DNA of 64,000 nt from Brevundimonas bullata. GTDB taxonomy: Bacteria; Pseudomonadota; Alphaproteobacteria; Caulobacterales; Caulobacteraceae. Below, in pieces: positions 51,094 to 61,125 of the stretch. The notes beneath the pieces are model-generated. The model was not told the origin of the DNA and did no database searches. It saw only the letters and a list, made by a program, of their open reading frames with translations. The position numbers and the translations under genes are program-made. Each line of letters opens with the position of its first letter. The first letter of the stretch is position 1. The stretch covers positions 62,001 through 126,000 of the forward strand of contig NZ_JACHLM010000005.1 in assembly GCF_014207965.1 (NCBI RefSeq), in the 5' to 3' direction.

Positions 51094-52551
51094 TCAAGCG
51101 AGCGCGAAGGTCGGCGGCGGGACGCTCAGTTGGGTGTCGCTGACGGCGTCCTCACGGAAGAACTTCACCAGCAGCGTCTGCACCTCCGGGTGAGCCTCGA
51201 AAACATTGTGGCCGGCGTGCTCGACCAGCACCTGAGTCTTGCTCTGGAACTGGGCGATCACCTCGGCCTGTTCCTCCAGCGGGGTGCGGCCGTCGAGGGA
51301 GCCGGCGACCAGCAGGGCCGGGGTCTCGATGCGGAGAGGGGCGCGGAAGGCCTCGCCCAGATCAACCCCGGGGATGGCGCCCAGCAGATGCGGCATGGGC
51401 ATATTGAAGGCGTCGCCCAGCACCGCCGTCTTCGCCTCGCGGGTGATCAGCGCCAGGCGTTCGGGCGAGACGCCTGAGGCCATATCCATGGCCTCGGACA
51501 TGCCGCCGAGGTTGAAGAAGCGGTGCGGCGGCGGGAACAGCGGCGCCAGCACGTCGGTCTTGCCTGCGTCGAGCGCCATGTAGATTTTCGGCAGCATGGA
51601 CAGGGAGGGCGGATTGGCGACCATGGCCGAGGCCATGTACTGGATGCCGAAGCCGCCCATCTGCATGTCGATCGTGCCGTTCTCGGCGGCCAGGGCCACA
51701 GTCACGGGGCTGGCCTCGAACCGCTCATGCACGCGGCGCATCAGGGCCGGCATGCTGGGGATGGCCGCGCGGACTGTCGGATCCTGTCCCATCAGGTGAT
51801 CGACGCGGTTCAGGAACATGTCGATGTGGGCCGGGCGTTTAACGGTCTGGTCCTGACCTTCCAGGCTGGCCAGGGCGACGCGACCGATCGAGTTCGGGTG
51901 CCGCTTCAGCACCGACAGGGCCAGGTGGGTGCCGTAGCTGATGCCCCACAGATTGACCTTTTCCACGCCCAGATGGCGGCGCAGGTCTTCGATGTCGTCG
52001 GCGTTCTGCTCGGTGTTGTAGCCGGTCATGGCGATGCCGGCGCGGGTCCAGTCGATCCAGGCCTTCTGCATCTCCTCGCGGTACCAGGCGGTGATCCCGG
52101 CGTGGGTCATGGCGGGGAAGGGGGTGGTCGTGGCGCGGTCAGGAATATGGCCAGACAGCCCGACTCCGCGCTGATCCAGAGCAATGACGTCGGCCACTTC
52201 TCTCAGCGCCATGAAGATCGGAAAGCGCGGCCCCATGGCCGTGCGCGGGCCGGATCCGCCCGGTCCGCCGGCCAGATAGACGATGGGCGCTCCCGGGTTC
52301 TTCGCGGTCGAGGCGAAGCGCACATAGCCGATGCGAATGCGGCGCGAGCCGGGAATGCGGCGGTCTTCGGGAACCTCGAAGAAGCCGCGTTCGGCGTCGA
52401 CTTCCTCGCCGTTGCCGGCCTTGAAGCGGAACGGGCCGGCCTCGGGCTGGCCGTCCTGCGCCCAAGCGGTTTTCGACAAAAGCGCCAACCCGGGAAGCGC
52501 GAGGCCGGCGGCGGCGAGGATGGAGCGGCGGTTCAGGGATGTGTGTTTCAT
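51094..52551 (-). CDS. Exported alpha/beta hydrolase
   Basis: A 485-residue alpha/beta hydrolase of the prolyl-aminopeptidase/TAP-like type. A Tat-like signal peptide ([16 protein letters not shown] ending AWAQ) indicates export. The nucleophile elbow is [13 protein letters not shown], the oxyanion strand is [15 protein letters not shown], the acid probably lies in [12 protein letters not shown] and the histidine in [11 protein letters not shown]. Members cleave peptides, amides or esters; nothing in the context fixes the substrate. It diverges from the LytTR gene. Confidence 0.85.
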   Translation of the reverse strand: MKHTSLNRRSILAAAGLALPGLALLSKTAWAQDGQPEAGPFRFKAGNGEEVDAERGFFEVPEDRRIPGSRRIRIGYVRFASTAKNPGAPIVYLAGGPGGSGPRTAMGPRFPIFMALREVADVIALDQRGVGLSGHIPDRATTTPFPAMTHAGITAWYREEMQKAWIDWTRAGIAMTGYNTEQNADDIEDLRRHLGVEKVNLWGISYGTHLALSVLKRHPNSIGRVALASLEGQDQTVKRPAHIDMFLNRVDHLMGQDPTVRAAIPSMPALMRRVHERFEASPVTVALAAENGTIDMQMGGFGIQYMASAMVANPPSLSMLPKIYMALDAGKTDVLAPLFPPPHRFFNLGGMSEAMDMASGVSPERLALITREAKTAVLGDAFNMPMPHLLGAIPGVDLGEAFRAPLRIETPALLVAGSLDGRTPLEEQAEVIAQFQSKTQVLVEHAGHNVFEAHPEVQTLLVKFFREDAVSDTQLSVPPPTFALA

Positions 52552-52661
52552 GACCCCGGGTGAAGCAGGCTTTGCGGCGCTTCGGGGCGCAGTTCGGCGA
52601 ATGGCGTTTCCCGGTCGGTGAACGGCAGCGCTCTACGGCCAATGGCGCTAGGGTCGCGGCC

Positions 52662-54107
52662 ATGTGGCGGATTCTCTTCATCGCGATTCTCTGGACCTCG
52701 CTGCCGACGGCGTTGCGAGCGCAGACCCAAGGTCATGACTGGCAGGCTTGTCGCGGGGAGCCGGGGGCCGCAGCGCCCGTCCTGCACGACTGTCGCCCGA
52801 TCCAGGGCGTCATCGATCCGCAAGGGCGTGAGCTTTGGCTGCGCTCTGTCGTTCAGCGCCCGAGCGGCGACGATCCTGTCGCTCTCTATGTCGTCGGCGC
52901 CGCCTCCTCGGAGGTCTGGCTTAATGGTCGGAAGCTGGGCGCAAACGGGCGCCCCGGCGCTTCGCCTTCGACGGAAACGCCGGGGCGTTATGAAACGGCC
53001 TTTCCGATCCCGCAGCGGATGTGGCGGGCCGCGGACAACGTCGTGGTGGTCCACATGTCGTCCTTCCACGGGGTGGTGCGTCTGGATAATCCGGTCGGCG
53101 GGCTCATGGTCGCCCCCTATCCCTGGCCGTCGCGCACGATCCCGGTGGCGATCACTTTTCTCTTGGCCGGCGCCCTGTTCGCCGCCGCCTTCGGCTTCGC
53201 GGTCATCTACAGCCTGCGCCGCTCGGGCTCGAGCCTGGCGCTGGCGGGTCTGGCCGGGGTCGCGGGTCTGCAAGCCGTGTTTGAGAGCCTGCGGGCGCTG
53301 ATCCCCTACGCCTATCCCATTCATGGCCTGCGGCTGGTCGGCATCTGGGCCCTGACCGCCGTCTTCGCGGTTCTGTTGGTGTCCTATGTCGTGTCGCGCT
53401 TCTGGCCGCACGCGCGACGTTCCTTGATGGCCCTAGCCGTCGCCGCCGTGGCTGCGACCTGGCTGGCCCCCGGCTTCGATCTGAAGACGGCGCTGGCCCT
53501 GATGGTCGGTCTGGCGCTCGCCGGCGTCGCCGCCGTCGCGGGGGTGCGGCGCCGCCTGCCGTCCGCCCGCCTGACCCTGGCCTATCTCGCGATCTTCATG
53601 GCGATCGGCCTGCTCTTTCCCAACTGGCTGGTCGATCTGTCCTACTTCCTGTTCGCCGCAGGCTTTGTGCTGCCGCTCCTGATGGCCGAGGTGGTGCGGC
53701 TGGGACGCGAGGATCAGCAACGCGAAGTCGCCCTGTCTCGCGCGGTTGCGCGCCCCGATTGCCTGACGGTGGCGTCGTCACGCGGGGTGGAACGGATCCC
53801 GCTGGGCGACATCGTCGCTGTTGTCGGCGCGGACGACTATGTCGAGCTCCAACTCACCAACGGGCGAAAGAGGCTGCACGCCGCGCGCCTTGACCGGCTC
53901 GAAGCGGACCTGCCTGCGGGTTTCCTGCGGGTCCACCGTTCGGTGATCGCCAACCTCGTCCACGTCCGAGGCTTCGAGCGCAAGGGCGGGCAAGGCCGCT
54001 TGCTGATGGATGAGGGCGCGCCCTTGCCCATCAGCCGAAATCGCCTCCCGACGGTTCGTGACGCTCTGGATGAACCTCATCTTCAGGGCGCCGACGCAAA
54101 CAGTTGA
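52662..54107 (+). CDS. Membrane-bound LytTR-type transcriptional regulator
   Basis: A 481-residue protein: signal-like N-terminus (WRILFIAILWTSLPTALRA), an extracytoplasmic region of about 130 residues with a beta-sandwich feel (LWLRSVVQRP; VWLNGRKLG; VVVHMSSFHGVVRL), about seven membrane helices (residues 160-355) and a C-terminal LytTR DNA-binding domain (IVAVVGADDYVELQL; FLRVHRSVIANLVHVRGF; LPISRNRLPTVRDAL). The arrangement recalls 7TMR-DISM receptors but ends in a DNA-binding domain, so it could signal from the periplasm to the promoter in a single polypeptide. I chose ATG 52662 with AGGG 9 nt upstream; the longer frame overlaps the divergent hydrolase promoter. Confidence 0.85.
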   Translation: MWRILFIAILWTSLPTALRAQTQGHDWQACRGEPGAAAPVLHDCRPIQGVIDPQGRELWLRSVVQRPSGDDPVALYVVGAASSEVWLNGRKLGANGRPGASPSTETPGRYETAFPIPQRMWRAADNVVVVHMSSFHGVVRLDNPVGGLMVAPYPWPSRTIPVAITFLLAGALFAAAFGFAVIYSLRRSGSSLALAGLAGVAGLQAVFESLRALIPYAYPIHGLRLVGIWALTAVFAVLLVSYVVSRFWPHARRSLMALAVAAVAATWLAPGFDLKTALALMVGLALAGVAAVAGVRRRLPSARLTLAYLAIFMAIGLLFPNWLVDLSYFLFAAGFVLPLLMAEVVRLGREDQQREVALSRAVARPDCLTVASSRGVERIPLGDIVAVVGADDYVELQLTNGRKRLHAARLDRLEADLPAGFLRVHRSVIANLVHVRGFERKGGQGRLLMDEGAPLPISRNRLPTVRDALDEPHLQGADANS

Positions 54108-54179
54108 ACCCGCGTCGCTGACCCCCTCTGCTCGAAGCTGGACGATCGCAATCCGGTGTCGAAGGCCGTCTGGAGCGCT

Positions 54180-55829
54180 TCACACCCGGGGAGCGATAGC
54201 CTGGGATATCGTGGCGAAGAGTTTGTCGATCTCGATGGGCTTGGCGACCAGGCCGTCCATGCCGGCCTGGCGATACTCGGCGACCTGGTGGTCCATGGCG
54301 TTGGCCGTCAGGGCGAAGATCGGAGTGCGGGCCTGTCCGTTGTCCCGTTCGCGCTGCCGGATGATGGACGTCGCTGTCGGCCCGTCCATTTCAGGCATCT
54401 GAACATCCATGAGGATCAGGTCCCAGGGGGTGTCCTCCCACGCGGCGACAGCGGCGCGTCCATCCGGCACGATCACGGGCGCGATGCCCACCTGTCGCAG
54501 CAGGGTGTCGATGACCAACTGATTGGCGCGGTTGTCTTCGGCCACCAGCAGGCGCACCTGCGGCTGGTATTGGGAGGCGGGGGGCGAGCAGGGCGTTTCC
54601 GGCAGGGGCGGGACATGGCCGACATGTTCCAGCGGCAGACGCACGGTGAAGGTCGCGCCCTCGCCAATCGCACTGACGGCGGAAATGTCGCCGTTCATCA
54701 GCCGGACCAGGTCTCGGCAGATGGCCAGGCCCAGACCTGTGCCGCCGAAGCGCCGTGTCGTCGACAGGTCGCCCTGCTCGAACTTTTCGAACAGGCGCGT
54801 CAGGGCCTCCGGCGAAATGCCCATCCCGGTGTCGCGCACGGCGATGACCAGCAGGCCGCCCTGGCGATCGACATCGACCTCAACCAGCCCGGTCTCGGTG
54901 AATTTGACGGCGTTCGAGATCAGGTTGTTCAGCACCTGGCGCAGGCGCAGCGGGTCGCCCAGGTAGGCGCCCTCGGCGCGGCGGGACACGTGCAGATCGA
55001 ACTGCAGCCCCTTCTGAGCGGCCAGGGCGGAAAAGGTGTTGTGCGTCGCCGCGATCAAGTCGCCAAGGTCGAACTCGAGCGTCTCCATCTCCAGCTTGCC
55101 GGCCTCGATCTTGGACAGGTCCAGCATGTCGTTGAGGATGCCCAGCAGACTTTCGCCCGATTGGCGGATGACCTCCAGCCGTTCGGCCTGTTTCGCGGGC
55201 AGGACGTCGCGGGCCATGGCCTGGGCCATGCCCAGGACGCCGTTCAGCGGGGTGCGGACTTCGTGGCTCATGGCGGCCAGGAAGGCGGACTTGGCGGCGT
55301 TGGCGGCGGTGGCCTCGCTGACCGCCTGGTTCAACTCGGCCTCGGCCTGCAGGCTTTCCGAAATGTCGCGGATGATGGCGGTGTAGATCATGCCGGTGCG
55401 CGTCGTCAGCTTGGACAGGCCGACCTCGATCGGCGCCAGCCGGCCTTCCTTGGTCAGGCCGGTGACGTCCTGGCGATTGCTCATTCGGCGGCTGAGGATG
55501 GCGCCGGCGGCGAAGCTCTGAACCCGCTGCTGATGGGCGGCGCGGCGGTCTTGCGGGATGAGCAGCTCGATATGTCGTCCCAGGACCTCGGGCGCCGAGT
55601 AGCCGAAGATGACCTCGGCGCCCTTGCTGAACAGCAGGATCCGCATGTCCTGATCGGCGACGATGATGCCCTCGGACGAGATGTTGAGGATGCTGTTGAG
55701 GATGTCTTCCAGGGTTTCCGGCAGACCCGCCTGAACCGCCAGCGTCTTCTTCAGGGCGCCGCGAGCGTCGCGCCAGCGTGACCGGGAGTCGTGGGGGCCG
55801 GGCGGTCCGCTGCGATTGGCGCTCTTCAT
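54180..55829 (-). CDS. PAS hybrid sensor histidine kinase with receiver
   Basis: A 549-residue soluble hybrid kinase. A PAS domain (about residues 38-160; DQDMRILLFSKGAEVIFGY) is followed by HisKA with phospho-acceptor His189 (AAMSHEVRTPLNG), an ATPase domain (NLISNAVKFT; DTGMGI; FGGTGLGLAI) and a receiver with phospho-acceptor Asp475 (LILMDVQMPEMDG) and KP at 530-531. No transmembrane segment. I take ATG 55829 because GGGGAG precedes it at good spacing; an ATG at 55874 lacks a site. Unknown input. It lies downstream of the HTH-BLUF gene on the same strand with 154 bp between. Confidence 0.92.
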   Translation of the reverse strand: MKSANRSGPPGPHDSRSRWRDARGALKKTLAVQAGLPETLEDILNSILNISSEGIIVADQDMRILLFSKGAEVIFGYSAPEVLGRHIELLIPQDRRAAHQQRVQSFAAGAILSRRMSNRQDVTGLTKEGRLAPIEVGLSKLTTRTGMIYTAIIRDISESLQAEAELNQAVSEATAANAAKSAFLAAMSHEVRTPLNGVLGMAQAMARDVLPAKQAERLEVIRQSGESLLGILNDMLDLSKIEAGKLEMETLEFDLGDLIAATHNTFSALAAQKGLQFDLHVSRRAEGAYLGDPLRLRQVLNNLISNAVKFTETGLVEVDVDRQGGLLVIAVRDTGMGISPEALTRLFEKFEQGDLSTTRRFGGTGLGLAICRDLVRLMNGDISAVSAIGEGATFTVRLPLEHVGHVPPLPETPCSPPASQYQPQVRLLVAEDNRANQLVIDTLLRQVGIAPVIVPDGRAAVAAWEDTPWDLILMDVQMPEMDGPTATSIIRQRERDNGQARTPIFALTANAMDHQVAEYRQAGMDGLVAKPIEIDKLFATISQAIAPRV

Positions 55830-55983
55830 CAACGGGGGCTCCCCAGCAGGTCTCTTTTTCGAGCCCCCGACCATAGGGGAAAATGCGGAATTTAGAGCGA
55901 CGTTCTCCGAACTTTTTGAAATTTAATTCAACAAATACATTGTGTTGCTCTTGAAGTGGCGGGTCTCTGGCTGTCGGGGCGTT

Positions 55984-56811
55984 TTAGTGCGCCTGAGGCG
56001 CATCATGGTGGCTCGGAGCCATGCGGGCGCGGCCGCAGGTGCTGTCCAGGCAGGCTGAGGCGAGGGTGCAGGCGCCGGGGTTTCCGCGGGTCTTCCGCGG
56101 CGGGGCCTGCTGCAGGTCGCGCGCCACCCCCAAGAGGTCCGATGCTGCGCCCGGCGTCAGGTCCGCGAGGTTGAAGCCGCCCTGCAAGGTCTGTTCCCCG
56201 TGCAGGCGTGCGAAATCTTCGGGGAACATGCCGCAGCAGAAGCTGAACCCGCTGAATTGGCGCTGTGCGGTGGGGCGATCCTCGATCAGGCGCAGGTCGC
56301 GGTGCTGCGGGTAGCAACTGATGGCGCGGTAGGCCTGATGCACGGCGTCCCTGTCGCCTTCCAGCGCCTGCAGGATCCGTCCTTCATGGACGTAGATGAT
56401 GCCGGTGAGGCCGAGGCTGGCGTGCAGGATTCCGGCTTCGGCGTTGATGTAGGCCAGGGTCGGCCGCAGGCTTTCGGCGCCGCTATGGGCGATGTGGCTC
56501 TGATAGACGAGGCGGTGCAGGCGGGGGGCGTATGCGGTGTCGGGCGGGCGAGCCGAGGTCTCGGTCAGGCGCGCTTCAGAGAGACGGCGCAGCACCCCGA
56601 TGTTGCCCGCGTCGTCGCCATCGAATTGCACGCCAAGGCCTTCGAAGGCATCGTGAATCGCACGCAGGGTGCGCGCGTTGGCGTTCACCGGTCCGCGAAT
56701 GCGCTCCAGCCGCTTGATGGTCTCAAGGCTAAGCCCCGAGAGCCGCGCCAGCTCGCTTTGCTCGGTTCGCGAAAGCGCGCGAGCGGCCCGAATTTGCTCG
56801 CCCGTCAGCAT
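55984..56811 (-). CDS. HTH-BLUF fusion, putative blue-light regulator
   Basis: A 275-residue protein. Residues 1-65 are an XRE-like helix-turn-helix (MLTGEQIRAARALSR; SGLSLETIKRLER). Residues 98-195 align with BLUF, a flavin-binding blue-light domain: relative to AppA, Tyr21 is Tyr103 (LVYQS), Gln63 is Gln148 (ILQALEG), while Asn45 is His130, Trp104 is Phe189 and Met106 is Phe191. A Cys/Arg-rich tail of about 50 residues ends the protein. The start at 56811 coincides with a change from AT-rich to GC-rich DNA; upstream in-frame ATGs at 56829 and 56898 have no binding site. It would bind DNA in a light-dependent way, if flavin binding persists. It diverges from cheB. Confidence 0.82.
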   Translation of the reverse strand: MLTGEQIRAARALSRTEQSELARLSGLSLETIKRLERIRGPVNANARTLRAIHDAFEGLGVQFDGDDAGNIGVLRRLSEARLTETSARPPDTAYAPRLHRLVYQSHIAHSGAESLRPTLAYINAEAGILHASLGLTGIIYVHEGRILQALEGDRDAVHQAYRAISCYPQHRDLRLIEDRPTAQRQFSGFSFCCGMFPEDFARLHGEQTLQGGFNLADLTPGAASDLLGVARDLQQAPPRKTRGNPGACTLASACLDSTCGRARMAPSHHDAPQAH

Positions 56812-57084
56812 CAGAATGTTGAATGTCATTTTGTATTTTAAGCAATCAGATTGCGCTTGAGGGGTAATACAATATTCCTGCGGTAAGGAAATTGGCATTT
56901 CTTATGTTGTTATTGCCTGTCGTGTAAGTGTTCTGCGTCTTCCATCATTGATCTATCTCATCTGTCTGCGAATTTAATCGTAACTTTTGATCCGCTATTC
57001 ATTCTGAACGACTTCGTTTTCGGATCATTCATTTGAAGTGATTGCCCGGCGCGGTTGCAGTGACGCTGTTAGGGGAGGAAGGCA
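56812..57084. promoter_or_regulatory. AT-rich divergent region between HTH-BLUF and cheB
   Basis: These 273 bases are far richer in A+T than the surrounding coding DNA and hold both promoters. A ribosome site AGGGGAGGAAGG precedes cheB. I found no convincing sigma-54 element or RNA gene in it. Confidence 0.5.
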
Positions 57085-58140
57085 ATGGCGAACGCCTCAC
57101 AGGCGATCAAAGTGATGATCGTTGATGACTCCGCCGTCGTGCGCGGGGTCGTTCGACGTCTGCTGGAGGCGGAGTCCCAGATCGAGGTGACGGCGGCGGC
57201 GTCGAACGGCGAACTGGCGCTGAAGGAACTGCGCCAGTTCGCGGTCGATGTGGTGCTGCTGGATATCGAGATGCCGGTCATGGACGGGCTGCAGGCGCTG
57301 AAGCGGATCGTCGTCGAGCACCCCTCGGTCAAGGTGATCATGGTCTCGACCCTGACGCGTCGCAACGCCGAGATCAGTCTGGAGGCGCTGAAGATCGGCG
57401 CCGCCGACTATGTGGCCAAGCCCGAGGCCGGAATCGCCACGGCGACCGAGTTCGGTCGCGACCTGATCGCCCGGATAAAGGCCCTGGCGGCGCGCCGAGC
57501 TTCGCGCGTCAGCGACGCGCCCAAGCTCGTTGCGCGCTTTGCGCCGACACGTCGCCCTGTGGTGCGGGCCCTGGGCATCGGCGCCTCCACCGGCGGTCCA
57601 CCCGCTCTGCTGAAACTGTTCCGGGCCCTGCAGGGCGGGGTCGGTTGGCAGCCGATCTTTGTGACCCAGCACATGCCCGCGACCTTCACCGCGCTGCTCG
57701 CCGAACAGATCGAGCGCGCAGCGGGGCGTCCCTGCGCCGAGGGCAAGGATGGCGAGCCGGTCCGGCCGGGGCGCATCTATGTGGCGCCGGGGGGCTGGCA
57801 CATGACGGTCGAGAACGGCCCGACCTCGCCGGTCATCCGGCTGGATCAGGGCGCGCCCGAGCACTTCTGTCGCCCTGCGGTGGACCCCATGTTGCGCAGT
57901 CTGGCCGCCGTCTATGGCGACGGGGCGCTGGCGGCGATCCTGACCGGCATGGGGGCGGACGGGGGGCTGGGCTGCGAGGCGGTGGCGCGCGCCGGGGGGC
58001 GGTTCATCGCTCAGGATCAGGCCACCAGCGCGGTCTGGGGCATGCCTGCAGCGGCGGCGGCGACCGGGCTGGCCGAGGCGGTTCTGCCGCTGGACGACAT
58101 CGGGCCCTGGCTTAGGCGCGTAACGGAGACCGCCGCGTGA
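57085..58140 (+). CDS. cheB: Chemotaxis methylesterase/deamidase
   Basis: A 351-residue CheB: an N-terminal receiver with Asp60 (LLDIEMPVMDG) and acidic pocket (IVDDSA), then the methylesterase domain with catalytic Ser168 (GIGASTGGP), His196 (TQHMP) and Asp292 (GMGADGGLG). It removes methyl groups from chemoreceptors under control of CheA phosphorylation. It overlaps cheR by 4 bp (GTGA). Confidence 0.95.
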   Translation: MANASQAIKVMIVDDSAVVRGVVRRLLEAESQIEVTAAASNGELALKELRQFAVDVVLLDIEMPVMDGLQALKRIVVEHPSVKVIMVSTLTRRNAEISLEALKIGAADYVAKPEAGIATATEFGRDLIARIKALAARRASRVSDAPKLVARFAPTRRPVVRALGIGASTGGPPALLKLFRALQGGVGWQPIFVTQHMPATFTALLAEQIERAAGRPCAEGKDGEPVRPGRIYVAPGGWHMTVENGPTSPVIRLDQGAPEHFCRPAVDPMLRSLAAVYGDGALAAILTGMGADGGLGCEAVARAGGRFIAQDQATSAVWGMPAAAAATGLAEAVLPLDDIGPWLRRVTETAA

Positions 58141-58973
58141 CCGGGCCGGATTTCGAGCACTTCTGTCGTCTGGTGAAGGACCGTTCGGGCCTCGTCCTGA
58201 CCGCGCACAAGGGCTATCTGGTCGAGAGCCGGTTGAGCCCCTTGGCGCGCGCCGAGGGTCTGGCGGGCGTGCCGCAGTTGCTGGAGCGGCTACGCCTTGG
58301 CGGGGCGTCGGTGGAGCCGCTGCTGCTGCGCTGCGTCGAGGCGATGGCGACGCACGAGTCCTTCTTTTTCCGCGACGGCACGCCGTTCAACCTCTTGGCC
58401 GGGCGGGTTCTGCCGCAACTGGTCGAGGCGCGGGCGGCGACGCGGACGCTGCGGATCTGGTGCGCCGCCTGTTCCAGCGGACAGGAGCCCTATTCCATCG
58501 CCATCCTGCTGAAGGAGATGGGGGGGCAGCTGGCGGGCTGGCGGCTGGAGATCGTGGCCACCGACATGTCGCGGCCGATCCTGAAGAAGGCGGAGGAGGG
58601 GTTTTACAGCGACTTTGAGGTGCGTCGCGGCCTGACCGATGCGCGCCGCGACCGCTGGTTCGTGCGCGACGGTCACGGCTGGCGGGTCAGCCCCGAGCTG
58701 CGGTCTCTGGTCAGCTTTCGACCGCACAACCTGCTGAGCGACAGTCTGCCGGGCGTGTTCGACGTGGTCTTCTGCCGCAATGTGCTGATCTATTTCGACG
58801 TGGAACAGAAGCGGGCGGTGCTGCAGCGCATGGCGCGGACCCTGGCCGAGGACGGGGGTCTGTTTCTGGGTAGCGCCGAGACGGTGCTGGGCGTGACCGA
58901 CGCTTTCGAGCTGACGCCCGGCGCATCGGGTCTGTTTCGTCGCGCCTCAGGCAAGGCCGCCCGCACCGCCTGA
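58137..58973 (+). CDS. cheR: Chemoreceptor methyltransferase
   Basis: A 278-residue SAM-dependent methyltransferase: CheR N-terminal helical part, EAMATHESFFFRDGTPF, SAM site WCAACSSGQEPYSIAI and DVVFCRNVLIYFD. It methylates glutamates on methyl-accepting receptors, opposing CheB. It starts at a GTG overlapping the cheB stop. Its stop codon is inside a strong hairpin. Confidence 0.95.
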   Translation: MTGPDFEHFCRLVKDRSGLVLTAHKGYLVESRLSPLARAEGLAGVPQLLERLRLGGASVEPLLLRCVEAMATHESFFFRDGTPFNLLAGRVLPQLVEARAATRTLRIWCAACSSGQEPYSIAILLKEMGGQLAGWRLEIVATDMSRPILKKAEEGFYSDFEVRRGLTDARRDRWFVRDGHGWRVSPELRSLVSFRPHNLLSDSLPGVFDVVFCRNVLIYFDVEQKRAVLQRMARTLAEDGGLFLGSAETVLGVTDAFELTPGASGLFRRASGKAARTA

Positions 58974-58982
58974 GCGGTGCGG
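58961..58982. terminator. Bidirectional terminator between cheR and mcp
   Basis: CCGCACCGC (58961-58969) and GCGGTGCGG (58974-58982) are perfect 9-bp arms around CTGA, which includes the cheR stop. It lies between convergent genes; no T-run. Confidence 0.65.
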
Positions 58983-58993
58983 GGGGTCATGTC

Positions 58994-60604
58994 CTAACCG
59001 CGCATGAAGGATTCGATCTCGGCGCGCAGGGTGTCGAGCTCGCGGGCCTTTTCCGTCAGGGCGGCCGTGGCGGACAGCATGTCGGTCGCCGCCTGAGCAT
59101 TGTCCGAGGCGGCGGCGGTCACGGCCACGATGTTGGCCGAGACCTCGCGGGTGCCCATGGCGGCTTCCTGCACATTGCGGGTGATCTCCTGCGTGGCGGC
59201 GCCCTGTTCCTCGACGGCGCTGGCGATGGCGGACGAGGCTTCGCTGGCGCGTTCGATGGTGCGGCGGATGCTTTCGATGGCGCTGACGGCGGCGTGGCTG
59301 GCCTTCTGGATCGAGTTGACCTGATCGGCGATCTGCTTGGTCGCGCGGGCCGTCTGATCGGCCAGGTTCTTCACCTCGGAGGCGACGACGGCGAAGCCCT
59401 TGCCAGCCTCGCCCGCGCGGGCGGATTCGATGGTGGCGTTCAGGGCCAGCAGCTTGGTCTGGGCGGCGATTTCCTGGATCAGGCCGACGACCTCGCCGAC
59501 CCGTTCCGCCGAGTCCGCCAGACCGCGCATGGTCTCGTCGGTGGACAGGGCTTCCTCGACCGCCAGACGCGAGATGCTGCTGGACTGCTCGACCTGACGG
59601 GTGATCTCCTGGATCGAGGCCGACAGCTCCTCGGCGGCGGCGGCCACGGTCTGGACGTTGGAGGAGGCCTCGTCAGAGGCCACAGCGACGGCGGAGGACT
59701 GGCTGTTGGTCTCTTCGGCGCTGGCGGCCATGCCCTGGGCCATGCTGCTGAGCGCGGCGGCGGCCCCGGCCACGTCTTGGCTGAAGTCGTTGACCCGGTC
59801 GATGAAGCGAGCCTGTTCCGTGACGACCCCCCAGGTCAGCATCATGCCCGTCATCCGCCCCTCGGGGTTCTTTACGGCGGCGATGTTGAGGTCCAGCTTT
59901 TGATCGCCCAGCTGGATCATGGCGCGGTGCGGCAGGCTGCGCGGATCGGCCAGCATCCGGCGCTGATGCTCGGGGTGCTTGTGGAAGATGTCGATGGACT
60001 GGCCGAGCATCTGATCGACCGGGATCGGCAGCAGGTGCTGAAGCGGGCGCAGGGTCTCGATGGAGCGACGGTTCACATAGGTCAGGCGCAGCTCTTCCGG
60101 TTCGCACAGCATGACGTTCAGCGGCATGTCGTCCAGCATCTGCAGCAGGCGCTGGTTGTCCCGCTCGGCCTTGACCCGTTCGGTCTGCAGCGACCAGGTC
60201 GTCATGGCGGCGACGTAGCGGCCCTGATCGTCCAGCACGGCGCTGACCAGCAGGTCCAGGTGCTCGCCGCCGATCTCGATGGTCGCCTTGTGCGGCAGGT
60301 TACGCGGGTCGGCCAGCATGCGGCGCTGATGCGCCGGGGCCTTGTGGAAGACGTCGATCGAGGCGCCGACCAGATCGTCGGCCCGGATCGGCAGAACGTG
60401 CTCGATCGAGCGCAGCGTCGTCAGCGTGGCCTTGTTGGCGTAGATGATCTGGAAGTCGATCAGGTCGCAGATCATGACGTTGAACGGGGCGTCTTCCAGC
60501 AGTTGCTGGAAGTCGGGCGTCCATTCCGCCGTCGCCTGAGCGGTCTGGTCCAGGTTGCGGGGGGCGAGGGGGCGGGCGCTGCGCGCCGTGGCTCCGCTGG
60601 TCAT
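58994..60604 (-). CDS. Soluble methyl-accepting chemotaxis protein with twin PAS
   Basis: A 536-residue chemoreceptor without transmembrane segments. Two near-repeat PAS domains (about 25-150 and 150-275) share the pattern [22 protein letters not shown]. The remainder is a methyl-accepting signalling domain with the conserved hairpin [39 protein letters not shown]. Its C-terminus ends ESFMRG. It would sense a cytoplasmic ligand, redox or energy state. ATG 60604 overlaps the cheW stop by 4 bp. Confidence 0.93.
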   Translation of the reverse strand: MTSGATARSARPLAPRNLDQTAQATAEWTPDFQQLLEDAPFNVMICDLIDFQIIYANKATLTTLRSIEHVLPIRADDLVGASIDVFHKAPAHQRRMLADPRNLPHKATIEIGGEHLDLLVSAVLDDQGRYVAAMTTWSLQTERVKAERDNQRLLQMLDDMPLNVMLCEPEELRLTYVNRRSIETLRPLQHLLPIPVDQMLGQSIDIFHKHPEHQRRMLADPRSLPHRAMIQLGDQKLDLNIAAVKNPEGRMTGMMLTWGVVTEQARFIDRVNDFSQDVAGAAAALSSMAQGMAASAEETNSQSSAVAVASDEASSNVQTVAAAAEELSASIQEITRQVEQSSSISRLAVEEALSTDETMRGLADSAERVGEVVGLIQEIAAQTKLLALNATIESARAGEAGKGFAVVASEVKNLADQTARATKQIADQVNSIQKASHAAVSAIESIRRTIERASEASSAIASAVEEQGAATQEITRNVQEAAMGTREVSANIVAVTAAASDNAQAATDMLSATAALTEKARELDTLRAEIESFMRG

Positions 60605-61125
60605 GATCGGTCTCCGTGGGTAGCGAGGTCCGCCGTACGGCGGGTTGAATCGGGGGTGTCGCCGACAGGCGGCGAGGCCAGGGTCAGGACCGCCTCGGTC
60701 CGCAGCACCAGCATGAGGTCGGTCTCCAACCGGTAGAGTCCGTCGCACAGGTCGCGCCAGGCTGGCGACAGGGTCGGCGGCGTCGACTCATGCGCCGAGG
60801 GCGGCAACCACAGCACGTCGCCGACGTCGTCGACCATCAGGGCGTAGAGCTCGCCCGAGGCCTGTTCGACGATGACCGAGACGCCGCTGGCCCTTTGGTC
60901 TTCGGCTTGCGGCGGCAGGCCGAGGCGGCGGCGCATGTCGATGGCGGTGACGATGCGGCCGCGCAGGTTCAGCGAACCTGCGATCTCTGGCGGGGCCAGG
61001 GGCACGCGGTTGATCGCGGTCTCGGCGATCACGTCCTGCACCTCCAGGACCGGCACGCCAAAGGTCTGGCCGCCGATCTGGACCGAGACCAGCCCGGCCT
61101 CAGTTGTTGGATTCAGCGCGTTCAC
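60601..61125 (-). CDS. cheW: Chemotaxis coupling protein
   Basis: A 174-residue CheW adaptor: [58 protein letters not shown] contains the usual docking motifs. It links receptors to CheA. The start is GTG 61125, overlapping the cheA stop by 4 bp (GTGA); the longer frame beyond it is shadow of cheA. Confidence 0.93.
   Translation of the reverse strand: MNALNPTTEAGLVSVQIGGQTFGVPVLEVQDVIAETAINRVPLAPPEIAGSLNLRGRIVTAIDMRRRLGLPPQAEDQRASGVSVIVEQASGELYALMVDDVGDVLWLPPSAHESTPPTLSPAWRDLCDGLYRLETDLMLVLRTEAVLTLASPPVGDTPDSTRRTADLATHGDRS

Noticed and set aside
54156..55781. A 541-codon plus-strand frame opposite the histidine kinase
   Set aside because: Shadow frame; the minus frame has PAS, HisKA, ATPase and receiver motifs in order.
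56880..56925. A sigma-54-like TGGCA element upstream of cheB
   Set aside because: The TGGCAT here is not followed by a TTGC element at the correct 10-bp GG-to-GC spacing.
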